A DNA stretch of 64,000 nt, from contig NC_019757.1 in NCBI RefSeq assembly GCF_000317535.1, forward strand, positions 62,001 through 126,000, written 5' to 3'. The notes below the pieces were generated by a model that saw nothing but the letters and a program-made list of their open reading frames with translations, was not told where the DNA came from and searched no databases. Made by a program: the position numbers and the translations under genes. The first letter of the stretch is position 1. Every line of letters begins with the position of its first letter. Origin of the DNA: Cylindrospermum stagnale PCC 7417 (GTDB taxonomy: Bacteria; Cyanobacteriota; Cyanobacteriia; Cyanobacteriales; Nostocaceae). Positions 54,108-63,815 of this stretch are shown here, one piece after another.

Positions 54108-55070
54108 GATATCTCCTGAAATCCGGATGAGAGCGAGGTTGTAATGAAGATTTTGAGGCTAATATCAATGCTCAAGATGTCCGACATGATATCTAGTGAT
54201 AACTAATCCTGTTCTGTCACTCTCCGAAAACATTTGCCATTTCTGAATTCTAGAGCTTTTATCTACTAAGCGATTGCACAATTTATTTCTAATAACAAAT
54301 ACCACACCCATTTTTTTCTAATAGAATAGGTTGGATTGATTGGTTGATCAGGCTTTCAGAGATTGCCCTCCCGGAAAGTGACAAAAGAGGGCTAATCAAT
54401 CCGGTGCGTTAGAAATGCACCCTACATATGAGCCTCCTACGGGCGCGGTTTACGCTCCCGCAACAAATCAAAGATACATATTTTTCTTGATTTTATAAAC
54501 GCCTCCCTGTGTAAGAGGATGTCTGAGAAGTATCAAAATTGATCGAGATCCCCCTAAATCCCCCTTCAAAAGGGGGACTTTGAGAAGTTTTTGCCCCCCT
54601 TTTTAAGGGGGGTTGGGGGGATCTACGAGTGTTTTATTTATCACAAACAACTTTTCAAACATCCTCTAAGGATGATAAAATCTGTATCTTAATCTTAGAA
54701 TTTATATAGTAAAATTACTTATGTATTAAAGTAGTAGATTCAGCCCAACACTCTTCATAAATCAAGGCGTTAATTTTCTTCACTATAAACCCAAGAACGA
54801 ATCTTGCCTATGATCCCTACGAGTCTGAAGTTTCAGAGCATAGTACAGAGGAAAATAGTAGCTATTTCCAGCACAGGATTTTGAAGAACACCTGGTAGCG
54901 TCTTTAAGTCCTCCTCAAATTTACCAACACTTTATTAAAGAGATGATAAAAATGCTACTTTCGCCCTTTATACTTTTCCGGAATCGGTCATATGATAGTT
55001 TGCATTAAGGAAAAAAGCTAAGAACTGCTTACAGGCTATTAAAACCCTATCTCAGGACAGTCAAAATAAA
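54108..55070. other. Long spacer with an intact MITE
   Basis: About 960 bp. No gene. The MITE at 54514-54667 and a ggtgcgttagaaatgcacc hairpin (54401-54419) are the only clear structures. A gcgatcgc-free, AT-rich tail leads to the PEP-CTERM gene. Confidence 0.5.
54514..54667. mobile_element. Intact miniature inverted-repeat transposable element (MITE)
   Basis: Terminal inverted repeats AGAGGATGTCTGAGAAG (54514-54530) and CTTTTCAAACATCCTCT (54651-54667) match at 15 of 17 positions. Inside are complementary C-rich (gatccccctaaatccccc) and G-rich (aaggggggttggggggatc) arms, forming one large hairpin. It is 154 bp and has no coding capacity, so its transposase must be elsewhere. A truncated relative is at 26466-26545. 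Confidence 0.8.
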
Positions 55071-55685
55071 ATGAAAACTAAATTTTCTACCTTTGTCGCT
55101 TCCGCTTTGTTAACCACAGGTATTGTCACCACAGTGGCTGCCGCACCTACACACGCCGCCGTAAATTGTAGCATTACTAACGTTTCCCTGGGAGGAGTTT
55201 CTGCTACAGATTGCGAGGGAGCCTTTAATGGCAATGATACAGGTGCATTAGATACAAAATTAGCTAATGGTCTGTTTAGCGATATTGTTGGTGCTGGCGT
55301 AGCATGGACTTTGGCTGGCAAATCGGATCAAGGCAGTAATCCTTTCATTCAAGCAGCTAACGGCTCCACTACTGGCGCTTGGAGTCTGAAACAACCATTG
55401 TCCAGTAACACTTTTGTAGTTAGCTTGAAGGCATCTAATTCTTACAGTGCCTATCTGTTTAACGATTATGACTTCTCTAAAGGTTTAACAGGGATATTTA
55501 ATACCATTGGTGTTTCTGTAAATGGCCAAGGCAAAGCTCAGGGATTGTCTCACGCCTCATTGTACATCTCTAACAAACCAAAAACTCCGCCCGTAACTGA
55601 GGTTCCTGAACCAACTGCACTCGTTGGCTTGAGTTTAGTAGCAAGTGGTATGGTCTTTACACGTCGTCGCCGTGTTGCTGGTTAA
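55071..55685 (+). CDS. PEP-CTERM exported protein
   Basis: 204 residues. An N-terminal signal peptide (M-K-T-K-F-S-T-F-V, hydrophobic core, A-A-A-P-T-H-A), a Thr/Ser/Asn-rich beta-type body with conserved W-T-L-A-G-K, and a C-terminal sorting signal V-P-E-P-T-A-L-V-G-L, hydrophobic helix and R-R-R-R. Such proteins are processed by exosortase and delivered to the surface or exopolysaccharide. Confidence 0.9.
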   Translation: MKTKFSTFVASALLTTGIVTTVAAAPTHAAVNCSITNVSLGGVSATDCEGAFNGNDTGALDTKLANGLFSDIVGAGVAWTLAGKSDQGSNPFIQAANGSTTGAWSLKQPLSSNTFVVSLKASNSYSAYLFNDYDFSKGLTGIFNTIGVSVNGQGKAQGLSHASLYISNKPKTPPVTEVPEPTALVGLSLVASGMVFTRRRRVAG

Positions 55686-55862
55686 TACCTCAATGCTTCA
55701 CAATTTGCCTTTTAGTCAATTTTCAAGTCGTTACAGGGTAATACCTGTAGCGATTTCTTATTTGCATCTCCCAAAGATCATCTAACATCGGCAAGAGCAA
55801 CAAAGATATTGCAGATATCAATTAGGAGTAAGCTGTTTGAGGGCGTTTTTCACAATCTACTT

Positions 55863-57098
55863 ATGGCAACCATTAACGACAACTACCTGAAGCTAAAAGC
55901 AGGTTATCTATTTCCGGAAATTGCTCGCCGGGTGAATGCCTTTGTCCAAGCAAATCCTGATGCTAAGGTGATCCGGTTGGGTATTGGCGATGTCACCGAA
56001 CCTTTACCAGCAGCTTGCCGCACAGCTATGATTAAAGCTGTGGAAGAAATGGGCGATCGCACAACTTTCAAAGGCTATGGCCCAGAACAAGGTTACAGCT
56101 GGTTACGGGAGAAAATTGCTGCTCACGATTTCCAAGCAAGGGGAGCAGCGATAGAAGCTGATGAAATCTTCATTTCTGACGGTTCCAAGTGCGATAACGG
56201 CAATATTCTCGACATTTTTGGTCATGATAATGCGATCGCTGTGACTGATCCAGTTTATCCCGTCTACGTAGATACCAACGTCATGGCGGGAAACACCGGG
56301 GTAGCTAACGATAAAGGCGAGTTTGAAGGTTTAGTTTATCTCCCTGTCACCGCTGAAAACAACTTTACTGCTGAGATTCCCTCCCAAAAAGTTGACTTAA
56401 TCTATCTCTGCTTCCCCAACAACCCCACTGGTGCCACCGCCACCAAAGAACACCTAAAAGCTTGGGTAGATTACGCAAAAGCCAACGGTTCCATCATCTT
56501 CTTTGATGCTGCTTACGAAGCTTATATCACCGATTCTTCCCTTCCCCACTCGATTTACGAGATTGAAGGTGCAAGAGATTGTGCGATCGAATTTCGCTCC
56601 TTCTCCAAAAATGCCGGCTTTACCGGTACCCGCTGCGCCTTAAGCGTCGTCCCCAAAACACTCACAGCCAAAGCCGCTGATGGTTCCGACGTCGAACTGT
56701 GGAAACTCTGGAACCGCCGCCAGTCAACCAAATTTAACGGTGTCTCTTACATCGTCCAACGGGGTGCTGAAGCGGTTTACTCGGAAGAAGGACAAGCGCA
56801 AATCAAAGCCTTAGTTAGTTTCTATTTAGAAAACGCCAAAATCATTCGAGAGCAATTAACAGCCGCCGGCTTATCAGTTTATGGCGGCGTAAATGCACCT
56901 TACGTTTGGGTGAAAACTCCCAATAATTTATCCAGTTGGGAATTCTTCGATAAACTACTGCAAACCGTAAATGTAGTGGGAACTCCTGGTTCTGGTTTTG
57001 GTGCTGCGGGTGAAGGTTACTTCCGCATCTCTGCATTTAACAGCCGAGAAAACGTCGAAGAAGCAATGAAGCGCATCACCGAAAAATTTAAGGTTTAG
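55863..57098 (+). CDS. dapL: LL-diaminopimelate aminotransferase
   Basis: 411 residues from the ATG at 55863 (upstream frame from 55809 lacks conservation). Converts tetrahydrodipicolinate to LL-2,6-diaminopimelate in one PLP-dependent step of lysine/peptidoglycan synthesis, the variant found in cyanobacteria, plants and chlamydia. PLP-Lys lies in [13 protein letters not shown]. Other motifs are [15 protein letters not shown] and G-S-G-F-G. A palindrome sits nine bases past the stop. Confidence 0.97.
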   Translation: MATINDNYLKLKAGYLFPEIARRVNAFVQANPDAKVIRLGIGDVTEPLPAACRTAMIKAVEEMGDRTTFKGYGPEQGYSWLREKIAAHDFQARGAAIEADEIFISDGSKCDNGNILDIFGHDNAIAVTDPVYPVYVDTNVMAGNTGVANDKGEFEGLVYLPVTAENNFTAEIPSQKVDLIYLCFPNNPTGATATKEHLKAWVDYAKANGSIIFFDAAYEAYITDSSLPHSIYEIEGARDCAIEFRSFSKNAGFTGTRCALSVVPKTLTAKAADGSDVELWKLWNRRQSTKFNGVSYIVQRGAEAVYSEEGQAQIKALVSFYLENAKIIREQLTAAGLSVYGGVNAPYVWVKTPNNLSSWEFFDKLLQTVNVVGTPGSGFGAAGEGYFRISAFNSRENVEEAMKRITEKFKV

Positions 57099-57106
57099 TA
57101 AGTTGT

Positions 57107-57123
57107 GGTGGGCAATGCCCACC
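57107..57123. repeat. Short palindrome after dapL
   Basis: GGTGGGCA-A-TGCCCACC, a perfect 8-bp stem nine bases after the dapL stop. The ggtgggcaatgcccaccct motif is a frequent dispersed palindrome in Nostocales. Confidence 0.75.
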
Positions 57124-57165
57124 CTACTTTTTGTTAGACTTAATCTATCAAAAATCATAAATGCT

Positions 57166-57810
57166 ATGAGTGTAGCTATCCCCATCTTCAAACCCGTTAG
57201 CCAGATGCAACTAACACCTGGTAGTACAGTTACCATTCCAAATGTTACCTGGGAAGAATTTGAATCTATTTTACAAGAACTGGGAGAAAAAAGAGCTTCA
57301 CGAATTGCCTATAATCAGGGTAATTTAGAGATTATGGTTCCTTTACCTGAGCATGAAATTTCCAAAGATTTAATTTCTGATATTATCAAAATATTGCTGA
57401 AAGCAAAAGGAATTAAATATCAACCTTTTGGTTCAACAACTTTTAAACGACAAGGTACAGCAGGAGTTGAGCCAGATGCTTGCTTTTATATTCAAAATTA
57501 TCAACAAATGATCGGACGCAGGCGTTTACAACCTGATAATCCACCGCCAGACTTAGCCATAGAAATTGATGTCACATCAAAAACCAGTCTTGATGCTTAT
57601 GAAGCTATTGGAGTCCCCGAATTATGGATATATGATAGTGGTAGACTTGCCATTTATTTGTTGAAAAATCGCAAATATATCAAATCTGAACAAAGTCCCT
57701 ATTTTGAGGATATAGCCATTACTCAGATTATCCCTGCTACTATTGAACGTAGTTGGCAAGTGGGAAGTTTTCAAGCTTTAGAAGAATTTGCTGCAATGAT
57801 TGAACAGTAA
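57166..57810 (+). CDS. Uma2 family (DUF820) nuclease-fold protein
   Basis: 214 residues from the ATG at 57166. PD-(D/E)xK nuclease-like core: G-V-E-P-D-A-C-F-Y-I near 100, D-L-A-I-E-I-D-V-T-S, and a later E-L-W-I-Y-D. Uma2 proteins are hugely expanded in filamentous cyanobacteria and of unknown role. The next gene is a paralogue 20 bp downstream, so they form an operon. Confidence 0.88.
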   Translation: MSVAIPIFKPVSQMQLTPGSTVTIPNVTWEEFESILQELGEKRASRIAYNQGNLEIMVPLPEHEISKDLISDIIKILLKAKGIKYQPFGSTTFKRQGTAGVEPDACFYIQNYQQMIGRRRLQPDNPPPDLAIEIDVTSKTSLDAYEAIGVPELWIYDSGRLAIYLLKNRKYIKSEQSPYFEDIAITQIIPATIERSWQVGSFQALEEFAAMIEQ

Positions 57811-57829
57811 TTAGAGATTAACAACTTAT

Positions 57830-58438
57830 ATGGTATTACTTCAAGAATTATCTGAACTGTTACAAGCAGAAGATCCAGAAGAACGACAAACAATCACTGG
57901 TGTTAGTTGGGAGAGTTATGAAGCTTTACTCAATGATTTAGGTGACAGCCTGCAATATAGAGTCACATATTTAGATGGAGTGATAGAATTAGTGTCACCA
58001 AATTACCGACATGAACGCAATAAAACAATTATTGGTTCTTTGCTAGAAGCTTACTTTCAAGAAAAACGCATTCGTTATTTTCCTCTAGGTTCTACTACTT
58101 TTCGCAAACAAACAAAAAAAGGTGGTGTAGAGCCAGATGAATCTTACTGTATAGGTACAGAAAAAGAATTTCCTGATTTAGCAATTGAAGTAATTATAAC
58201 AAGTGGGGGGATAGATAAATTAGAGGTTTATAAAAGATTAGGTGTCAAGGAAGTTTGGTTTTTCCAAAATAATCAATTTAAAATTTACCATCTGTGCGGT
58301 GACAGTTACGAACAAGTTGCAAAGAGCGAGTTATTACCAAATTTGGATTTAACAATCTTGGCGCAATATGCAATTGCAGATGATCCTCTAGATGCAGCGT
58401 TAGAGTTTCGGGAGAAAGTTAGAGAACTGTTAGGTTAA
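57830..58438 (+). CDS. Uma2 family (DUF820) nuclease-fold protein, second copy
   Basis: 202 residues, ATG at 57830. Core motifs: V-S-W-E-S-Y, G-V-E-P-D-E-S-Y, D-L-A-I-E-V-I and V-K-E-V-W-F-F. The sequence differs substantially from the preceding Uma2 gene, so the tandem pair is an old duplication. It converges with the RloB gene (stop codons 19 bp apart). Confidence 0.88.
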   Translation: MVLLQELSELLQAEDPEERQTITGVSWESYEALLNDLGDSLQYRVTYLDGVIELVSPNYRHERNKTIIGSLLEAYFQEKRIRYFPLGSTTFRKQTKKGGVEPDESYCIGTEKEFPDLAIEVIITSGGIDKLEVYKRLGVKEVWFFQNNQFKIYHLCGDSYEQVAKSELLPNLDLTILAQYAIADDPLDAALEFREKVRELLG

Positions 58439-58456
58439 TCTGTAAACAGATAAGCA

Positions 58457-59071
58457 TTATCGAATAAATTTATTTAGCGCCTCAACTAACAAATGTACTG
58501 TTGTTGAAGGATTATCACTTTCTGGATTAGAAGGGTTATATTGCTTGAGAAGAGTTTTAGCATTTCTGATAGCAGTAGGTTGTAGATTTTCTATCTCCTC
58601 ATAAATTGTATCACTATTTTTCTCATATTTCTTTTTCAGTAAAAAGTCTAATTTAGAGATGTAATCTTTACGAGGAATCCCAGTATTTAGAAATTCAAAA
58701 TGCAATACATACCATAATTCAAAAGCTTCATTAGAATAGGCAACTTTAAATCCTGCTATTTCAGCACTTGCAATAGCATTGTTAAAATCTTGCTTAGGAA
58801 AATCATCCCTATCAAATACACACCAAACCTGATCATAATCTCCTTGAGCTTTAAATTCTTTTGCTTCTTGCACTAATTTACTAGGATTATATCCAAATCC
58901 TTCAACCTGAATTTTCTTAACAGTTGTGGAAACACGAAACCTTTTAAAGTAATTTACTTCTGTTTGTTCACCTCCACAAATAATTAGGAATGTGTCTCTT
59001 GTATCTGTTGTTTCTACTTTTCTATCAGAATAACCACGAGATGGCGTTCTCCCTTCACTTTTTCTAGGCAT
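58457..59071 (-). CDS. RloB-like protein, candidate TOPRIM-type nuclease
   Basis: 204 residues from the ATG at 59071, which overlaps the upstream gene's last codons (ATG-C-CTAG). A GTG at 59080 is an alternative. It has the RloB/AbiLii pattern: I-I-C-G-G-E-Q-T-E-V-N-Y-F and W-C-V-F-D-R-D-D, i.e. acidic residues in the TOPRIM arrangement (E then D-x-D). Together with the AAA ATPase just upstream it forms a two-gene module like AbiL (abortive infection). Effector activity, probably tRNA or DNA cleavage, is inferred. Confidence 0.85.
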   Translation of the reverse strand: MPRKSEGRTPSRGYSDRKVETTDTRDTFLIICGGEQTEVNYFKRFRVSTTVKKIQVEGFGYNPSKLVQEAKEFKAQGDYDQVWCVFDRDDFPKQDFNNAIASAEIAGFKVAYSNEAFELWYVLHFEFLNTGIPRKDYISKLDFLLKKKYEKNSDTIYEEIENLQPTAIRNAKTLLKQYNPSNPESDNPSTTVHLLVEALNKFIR

Positions 59072-60368
59072 TAGGTTCACCGATAATTTGACTTAAGTTT
59101 CCAATAAAAGGAATAGCGCCATATCTGCCTTTGATGTAGTCACTTTCAAATGAGGCATCATTTCTAATTTTATATTCAACCAGGGAGTATAAATCTGTAG
59201 CACCATATTTATTCTTCTCGGTAAACCAAATCTGATCTCTACGAAAGAGTTGGTTACTCAGCAGGTTTGTATCGTGAGTCATAAATATTAGTTGTGCATT
59301 ATTGTAATTTGTTTCCTTTGAGTTAAATAATTCAAGAATTGCCTTACTAATTAAAGGGTGAAGTCTTGCATCAAATTCATCAAATATCAAAACTTTGCCA
59401 TTTTTAAGAGTATCTACCAAAAGCCCAGCAATAGCAACTATTTTTTTAGTTCCTTCAGATTCTTGAGCTTCTAAATCAAATAATTCCATAGAAACATAAT
59501 TACCTTGTTTATCAAATTTTTGATGAACAGTATAAATTGAAGGTGGTTTCTTGGCTCCACTCTTGAGAATGAAGTTTTTGAGTTCATCTGCTATTGCTAG
59601 AGGCAAAGAATCAAGGGTAATTTCTGATTCTTTTTTTACTCTTATGTCACTAATACCCAAATCTAATTTTTTAATTAATTGAATAATTTCTTCTCTATTA
59701 TTATCTTCTACTAGACATTTTATTGTATAAGCCAAATTACTTCTATCATCTAACCCTGAAACTATATTTAATTTTCTTGCTAGCCAATCTAGAATTTTCT
59801 CAGCCATTTCAACATTAAACTGAGCCGCTACTGAAAGAAAAAGTGCATTATGCCTAGTTCTTGGATAAATCCCCTCAGCCTTGAACCTTTTAGATAAATT
59901 AAATGTAACAGGATTTCCATCATAACTCCGTTCAAAAAGCCGAGTTTCTCTAGTTTTTGGAACAACAAATAACCATTCTGAAACTACATCTTCTTTAGTG
60001 GCTTCAAACCCATATCTATACTTTTTGCCATCTAATATAAACACAATTTCAAAAAAAGATGGTTGTGCTTCAGTTTCTGTACTTAACCTAAATGGTTCAA
60101 CTCCTATTTCTTCTGTAGTTTGAGTATCTTTAGAGGAGTTAATCATAAACCATTTCATAAAACTTAATGCTTTGGCTATGTTGCTTTTACCACTAGCATT
60201 AGCCCCATAAATCGCAGCACTTTTGAGTAATTTAAGCTCATCATCTACTGCAAAAACATTATTATTATCAAGTTCCTTTTCTTTAGAGACAATATTAGCC
60301 GCCACCATACTAAAAGTAACTTTATCCTTAAAGGATCTGTAATTACCAATACTAAACTCTATGAGCAT
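59064..60368 (-). CDS. RloA-like AAA+ ATPase (AbiL-type)
   Basis: 434 residues, an SMC/OLD-like ATPase. Walker A G-A-N-A-S-G-K-S at 55-62, signature region after a helical insertion, Walker B V-L-I-F-D-E-F-D-A-R-L-H, and the switch His in F-M-T-H-D-T-N-L-L. It begins M-L-I-E-F-S-I-G-N-Y-R-S-F-K, the standard AAA_15 start. It probably senses infection and triggers the adjacent RloB. Stop and start codons overlap by eight bases. Four other minus-strand accessory genes do not surround it, so the system appears complete with two genes. Confidence 0.87.
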   Translation of the reverse strand: MLIEFSIGNYRSFKDKVTFSMVAANIVSKEKELDNNNVFAVDDELKLLKSAAIYGANASGKSNIAKALSFMKWFMINSSKDTQTTEEIGVEPFRLSTETEAQPSFFEIVFILDGKKYRYGFEATKEDVVSEWLFVVPKTRETRLFERSYDGNPVTFNLSKRFKAEGIYPRTRHNALFLSVAAQFNVEMAEKILDWLARKLNIVSGLDDRSNLAYTIKCLVEDNNREEIIQLIKKLDLGISDIRVKKESEITLDSLPLAIADELKNFILKSGAKKPPSIYTVHQKFDKQGNYVSMELFDLEAQESEGTKKIVAIAGLLVDTLKNGKVLIFDEFDARLHPLISKAILELFNSKETNYNNAQLIFMTHDTNLLSNQLFRRDQIWFTEKNKYGATDLYSLVEYKIRNDASFESDYIKGRYGAIPFIGNLSQIIGEPNA

Positions 60369-60767
60369 AGTAACCTCCTATTCTTAAACAGCACATTTGT
60401 GAGATTTTCACAAATATATAATTTAAGCATAGCGGATATCAAGTTATATGAGCTAGTTAGATCAGAAATTAATCGTCACTTATTCTGAAAACAAAGATTC
60501 TAAATCTCGCTAACCGCTGACAACACGAACTATAGCAATCCTAAATTAGATGTGTATCCCTAACGGGAGCCGTAGGCATCACATCTCTTTTTTCTCTTCC
60601 TCTGCGCTCTCTGCGTCTCTGCGGTAATGCCTCCGGCACGCTGCGCGAACGTTAAAAAAATACTGCTGTTAACAACTAAAATAGGATTGCTATATATCAA
60701 TTAGACATTTGGAGGGAAAGAATGTAGAGACGTTGCATGCAACGTCTCTACAAGGATTCTGCTATGT
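60369..60767. other. Spacer with several dispersed repeats
   Basis: About 400 bp. Repeat tracts cgggagccgtaggcat (60563-60578), cctccggcacgctgcgcg (60630-60647) and a 28-bp palindrome (60724-60751). No gene supported. Confidence 0.5.
60724..60751. repeat. Palindrome downstream of the clcF-like gene
   Basis: GTAGAGACGTTGCA and TGCAACGTCTCTAC form a perfect 14-bp palindrome, 17 bp past the stop at 60768. Confidence 0.8.
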
Positions 60768-62075
60768 CTAAGATTTGATATCATCAGATGGCTCAACTTT
60801 TGCCTGTTTATGAGTAGCCAAAGTCAGTCCTTCTTCCAATTGCACAGAAGAATACTTGCTCAAACCAATGCGCTGTGCAGTGTAAATTCCTGAATGTCCC
60901 GAAAATAGATAACTCACCACACAGCTAATACCAATATATACACCAGATTCCAGTCCAAAGAGTTCAATTCCCATTAAAGTCGAAGCTATAGGTGTATTCG
61001 CTGCACCGGCAAACACACCGACAAATCCCATTCCGGCTAATAGTGGTGTGGGTAGCGCCAAAAGTAACGATAAAGCATTACCTAAAGTTGCACCAATAAA
61101 AAATAGCGGTGTCACTTCTCCTCCTTTAAAACCTGCACCTAAAGTTAAAGCGGTAAGACTCAATTTGGCTGCAAAATCCCCAGGAGGTAGCTGAGTGTAA
61201 AAAGAATCGACAATAGTTGGAATACCCAGCCCAATATATTTGGTTGTACCACTCAAACCAACAATTGCGGCTATCATCGCACCACCAATTAAAGGACGCA
61301 TTGGCGGATAGGATATTTTGGCTTTAAATAAATGATTGATTTTATGTGTAACTTGAGCAAAAAGTCTCGCCACAATTCCAAAAATTGCGCCGGCAATAAT
61401 CGCAGATATCAGTTGCCAAATTGTAATTGTGGGGATAATTGGAGCGTGTCGGTATGCTGTATGATGTAAACCCCATAGCAAAGTTACCTGATTCCCGACA
61501 ATTGCTGCAATTAAAGAGGGGAAAAGAGCATCATAATGAATTTTACCAATTGCTAAAACTTCCAAACCAAACACTGTTCCTGCTAAAGGAGTACCAAAAA
61601 CTGAAGCAAATCCGCCGCTGATACCTGCGGTTAACAAAATTCGTCGATTTGCCCCTTTAAAGTGCAATATTTTAGTTAACTGATCTGCTAGAGAAGCACC
61701 CATTTGCAACGCTGTGCCTTCACGTCCGGCTGAACCACCAAATAAATGAGTGAGGTCTGTTCCTAGTAGAACTAAAGGAGCCATACGGAAGGGAATAATA
61801 TCTTTTGGGTTATGGATTTCTTCTAGTAAAAGATTATTTCCTGCTTCTACACTCTGACCAAAGTGATGATAAATCAAACCGCTCAAAAAACCGGCTAGCG
61901 GCAGCAAGGCGATAATCCATCGATGAGATTCGCGCCAATCCGTTGCCCATTCTAGTGATGCCAAAAGAGCAGCAGAAGCTGTGCCGGCAAATATGCCAAT
62001 TGCAAAGGAGATTGGCAACCACTTGATTAGATGGGGTAAGGCAATAAATAGTTCAAATTGACGCAGGTGTTTCAT
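60768..62075 (-). CDS. CLC-type antiporter, fluoride-specific CLC-F subgroup
   Basis: 435 residues, ten or so hydrophobic segments. In the pore-motif region it reads G-N-N-L-L-L-E-E-I-H and then G-G-S-A-G-R-E-G-T-A-L-Q-M-G-A. General CLC transporters have G-S-G-I-P and G-K-E-G-P here, while the G-N-N-L-x-x-E-E-I-H and G-R-E-G-T forms are marks of fluoride/proton antiporters (CLC-F). It should export fluoride and protect enolase and pyrophosphatase. I did not find a crcB/fluoride riboswitch motif in the 337 bp upstream. Start ATG at 62075. Confidence 0.85.
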   Translation of the reverse strand: MKHLRQFELFIALPHLIKWLPISFAIGIFAGTASAALLASLEWATDWRESHRWIIALLPLAGFLSGLIYHHFGQSVEAGNNLLLEEIHNPKDIIPFRMAPLVLLGTDLTHLFGGSAGREGTALQMGASLADQLTKILHFKGANRRILLTAGISGGFASVFGTPLAGTVFGLEVLAIGKIHYDALFPSLIAAIVGNQVTLLWGLHHTAYRHAPIIPTITIWQLISAIIAGAIFGIVARLFAQVTHKINHLFKAKISYPPMRPLIGGAMIAAIVGLSGTTKYIGLGIPTIVDSFYTQLPPGDFAAKLSLTALTLGAGFKGGEVTPLFFIGATLGNALSLLLALPTPLLAGMGFVGVFAGAANTPIASTLMGIELFGLESGVYIGISCVVSYLFSGHSGIYTAQRIGLSKYSSVQLEEGLTLATHKQAKVEPSDDIKS

Positions 62076-62412
62076 TTGTAAAAATCTGACGCTATTCGTT
62101 GAAATAAATTAAGCCATTTAGCTGTGTCACTATCAGCAGATTAATCCAATGTTTACGACCAAAGATAGATGCTTTTTTTAACATATACAATTATAAGTAT
62201 TATTGCTGTTGAACTATTTAAAAAACTAAATTAAGTCCTCATGAGTCCAGATGTATTTTCAGAACTTAATCGGGAAAACCGAACTCCTGTGAGAGGTTTT
62301 CTGCACTGTAATATCTGAGTTTAACTGGATACTGTTAAGGAGGGGCTAAAGTAAATGCTGTTGTCTAGAAAGGACTAAAAAACTATACAGCATTAGTCAG
62401 GAGAGCAAAAAA
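62076..62412. other. Divergent spacer between clcF and htpX
   Basis: About 340 bp with promoters for both genes. No fluoride riboswitch core or other RNA fold was recognised. AGGAG lies just before the htpX ATG. Confidence 0.4.
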
Positions 62413-63285
62413 ATGACAAATCAATTGAAAACTGCTGCACTGCTAGCAGCACTCAGCGGCCTATTAATTGCAATTAGTTACTGGGTACTTGGTGGTACTA
62501 CTGGCTTGATTGTGGGGATTGGATTAGCAGCAGTTACAAACCTGTTTTCTTGGTATCAATCTGATAAGATTGCCTTGGCAGTCTATCGCGCTCAACCAGT
62601 GACTGAAGCCGAAGCACCGGGACTTTATAGAATGGTGCAGAGATTGTCTCAGCGTGCCAAGATTCCCATGCCGGGAGTTTACATTGTTCCTAGCCAAGGT
62701 GCCAATGCTTTTGCTACAGGACGAGATCCAGAACACGCGGCTGTTGCTGTCACCGAAGGAATCTTAAATATATTACCAGAGGATGAACTCGAAGGCGTTC
62801 TTGCCCACGAACTCACCCATATAATTAATCGTGACACCCTCACACAAGCAGTAGCTGCTACTGTCGCCGGGGCTATCTCTTTCCTAGCGCAAATGGTGAG
62901 TTACAGCTCATGGTTTGGCGGTGCTAGTTCGCGAGATGACAACAGAGGTGGAAATCCTTTGGGAGTGCTATTAACGGTAGTACTTGCACCTGTGGCGGCG
63001 ACGATCATTCAGTTAGCAATATCCCGCACTAGAGAATTTTCTGCTGATGCTGGTGCTGCGAGATTGACTGGTAATCCCCGCGCTTTAGCTAGAGCACTGC
63101 AACGCTTAGAAGTTACAGCCCGACAAATGCCTTTAAATGCTAACCCAGCCTTTGAACCGTTATTGATTATCCATCCAATTTCTGGGCAATTTTTGGGTAA
63201 TTTGTTCTCCAGCCACCCAGCGACTGAGGCGCGAGTTGAAGCGTTGCTGAAGTTAGAGCAACAACTGCCTACAACAGCTTATTAA
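62413..63285 (+). CDS. htpX: M48 membrane metalloprotease HtpX
   Basis: 290 residues. Two N-terminal transmembrane helices, cytosolic catalytic domain with H-E-L-T-H (zinc) in L-A-H-E-L-T-H-I-I-N-R-D, third ligand Glu in E-F-S-A-D-A-G-A, and another hydrophobic hairpin between. HtpX degrades misfolded membrane proteins during heat and envelope stress. AGGAG precedes the ATG. The next gene lies 70 bp downstream. Confidence 0.95.
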   Translation: MTNQLKTAALLAALSGLLIAISYWVLGGTTGLIVGIGLAAVTNLFSWYQSDKIALAVYRAQPVTEAEAPGLYRMVQRLSQRAKIPMPGVYIVPSQGANAFATGRDPEHAAVAVTEGILNILPEDELEGVLAHELTHIINRDTLTQAVAATVAGAISFLAQMVSYSSWFGGASSRDDNRGGNPLGVLLTVVLAPVAATIIQLAISRTREFSADAGAARLTGNPRALARALQRLEVTARQMPLNANPAFEPLLIIHPISGQFLGNLFSSHPATEARVEALLKLEQQLPTTAY

Positions 63286-63355
63286 GTGTTTGTAATTTCA
63301 GTCCAGGGTAAAGTTTTCATCCGAGAGTAAGCTTTGCAACAAGGATGTTCGAACT

Positions 63356-63748
63356 ATGACTGCTAATAACATCGGATCTAGAGAGAAATTAGAAATCAGT
63401 TTTCAAACCCATCAACTTGAAACCGCATTGGCTGGGGAAACTGAGGAAGTTAAGCGGGAAACTACAGCGCTAATTGAGGCGATCGCTAAACGCGCGCAAG
63501 CTGAGGCTGCTGGTACTATTACCCGTGAAACCTATTTGAATGCTGTACGCCAAGCACGGGAAGCGATTGAACGGCAGAAACTGATGGAACGCGATCATCG
63601 CCTAGAGTACACTTGGGCAGTAATGCAGGATGAAGCGGAAAGAAACTGGTACTTGATGATGAAAGAAGCGATAAATTTTAGCGATCGCTTGCAAAAAGCC
63701 GCAAAAGCCGCCTGGGAAGCCTTCAATGCGCCTCGTTCTCAAACTTAA
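63356..63748 (+). CDS. Conserved-looking helical protein
   Basis: 130 residues, almost entirely charged helix (A-E/K/R-rich, Y-T-W-A-V-M-Q-D-E-A-E-R-N-W near 85-100), probably coiled coil. No membrane segment or known domain. Possible co-transcription with htpX, so a role in stress response is conceivable but unsupported. A palindrome follows 21 bp past the stop. Confidence 0.65.
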   Translation: MTANNIGSREKLEISFQTHQLETALAGETEEVKRETTALIEAIAKRAQAEAAGTITRETYLNAVRQAREAIERQKLMERDHRLEYTWAVMQDEAERNWYLMMKEAINFSDRLQKAAKAAWEAFNAPRSQT

Positions 63749-63768
63749 GTGCAATACATAACCATTCC

Positions 63769-63796
63769 TAGGGATACAGCATTGCTGTGTCCCTAA
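63769..63796. repeat. Dispersed palindrome, agggatacagcattgctgtg family
   Basis: TAGGGATACAGCA..TGCTGTGTCCCTA hairpin, 21 bp past the stop codon at 63748. Relative of 39762-39790 and 49617-49645. Confidence 0.8.
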
Positions 63797-63815
63797 TCGT
63801 TTTTTTGTTTTCCAG

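Noticed and set aside
62076-62412. Fluoride riboswitch before the CLC-F gene
   Set aside because: No GGCGAUGG-like core or matching pseudoknot arms were seen on the minus strand.
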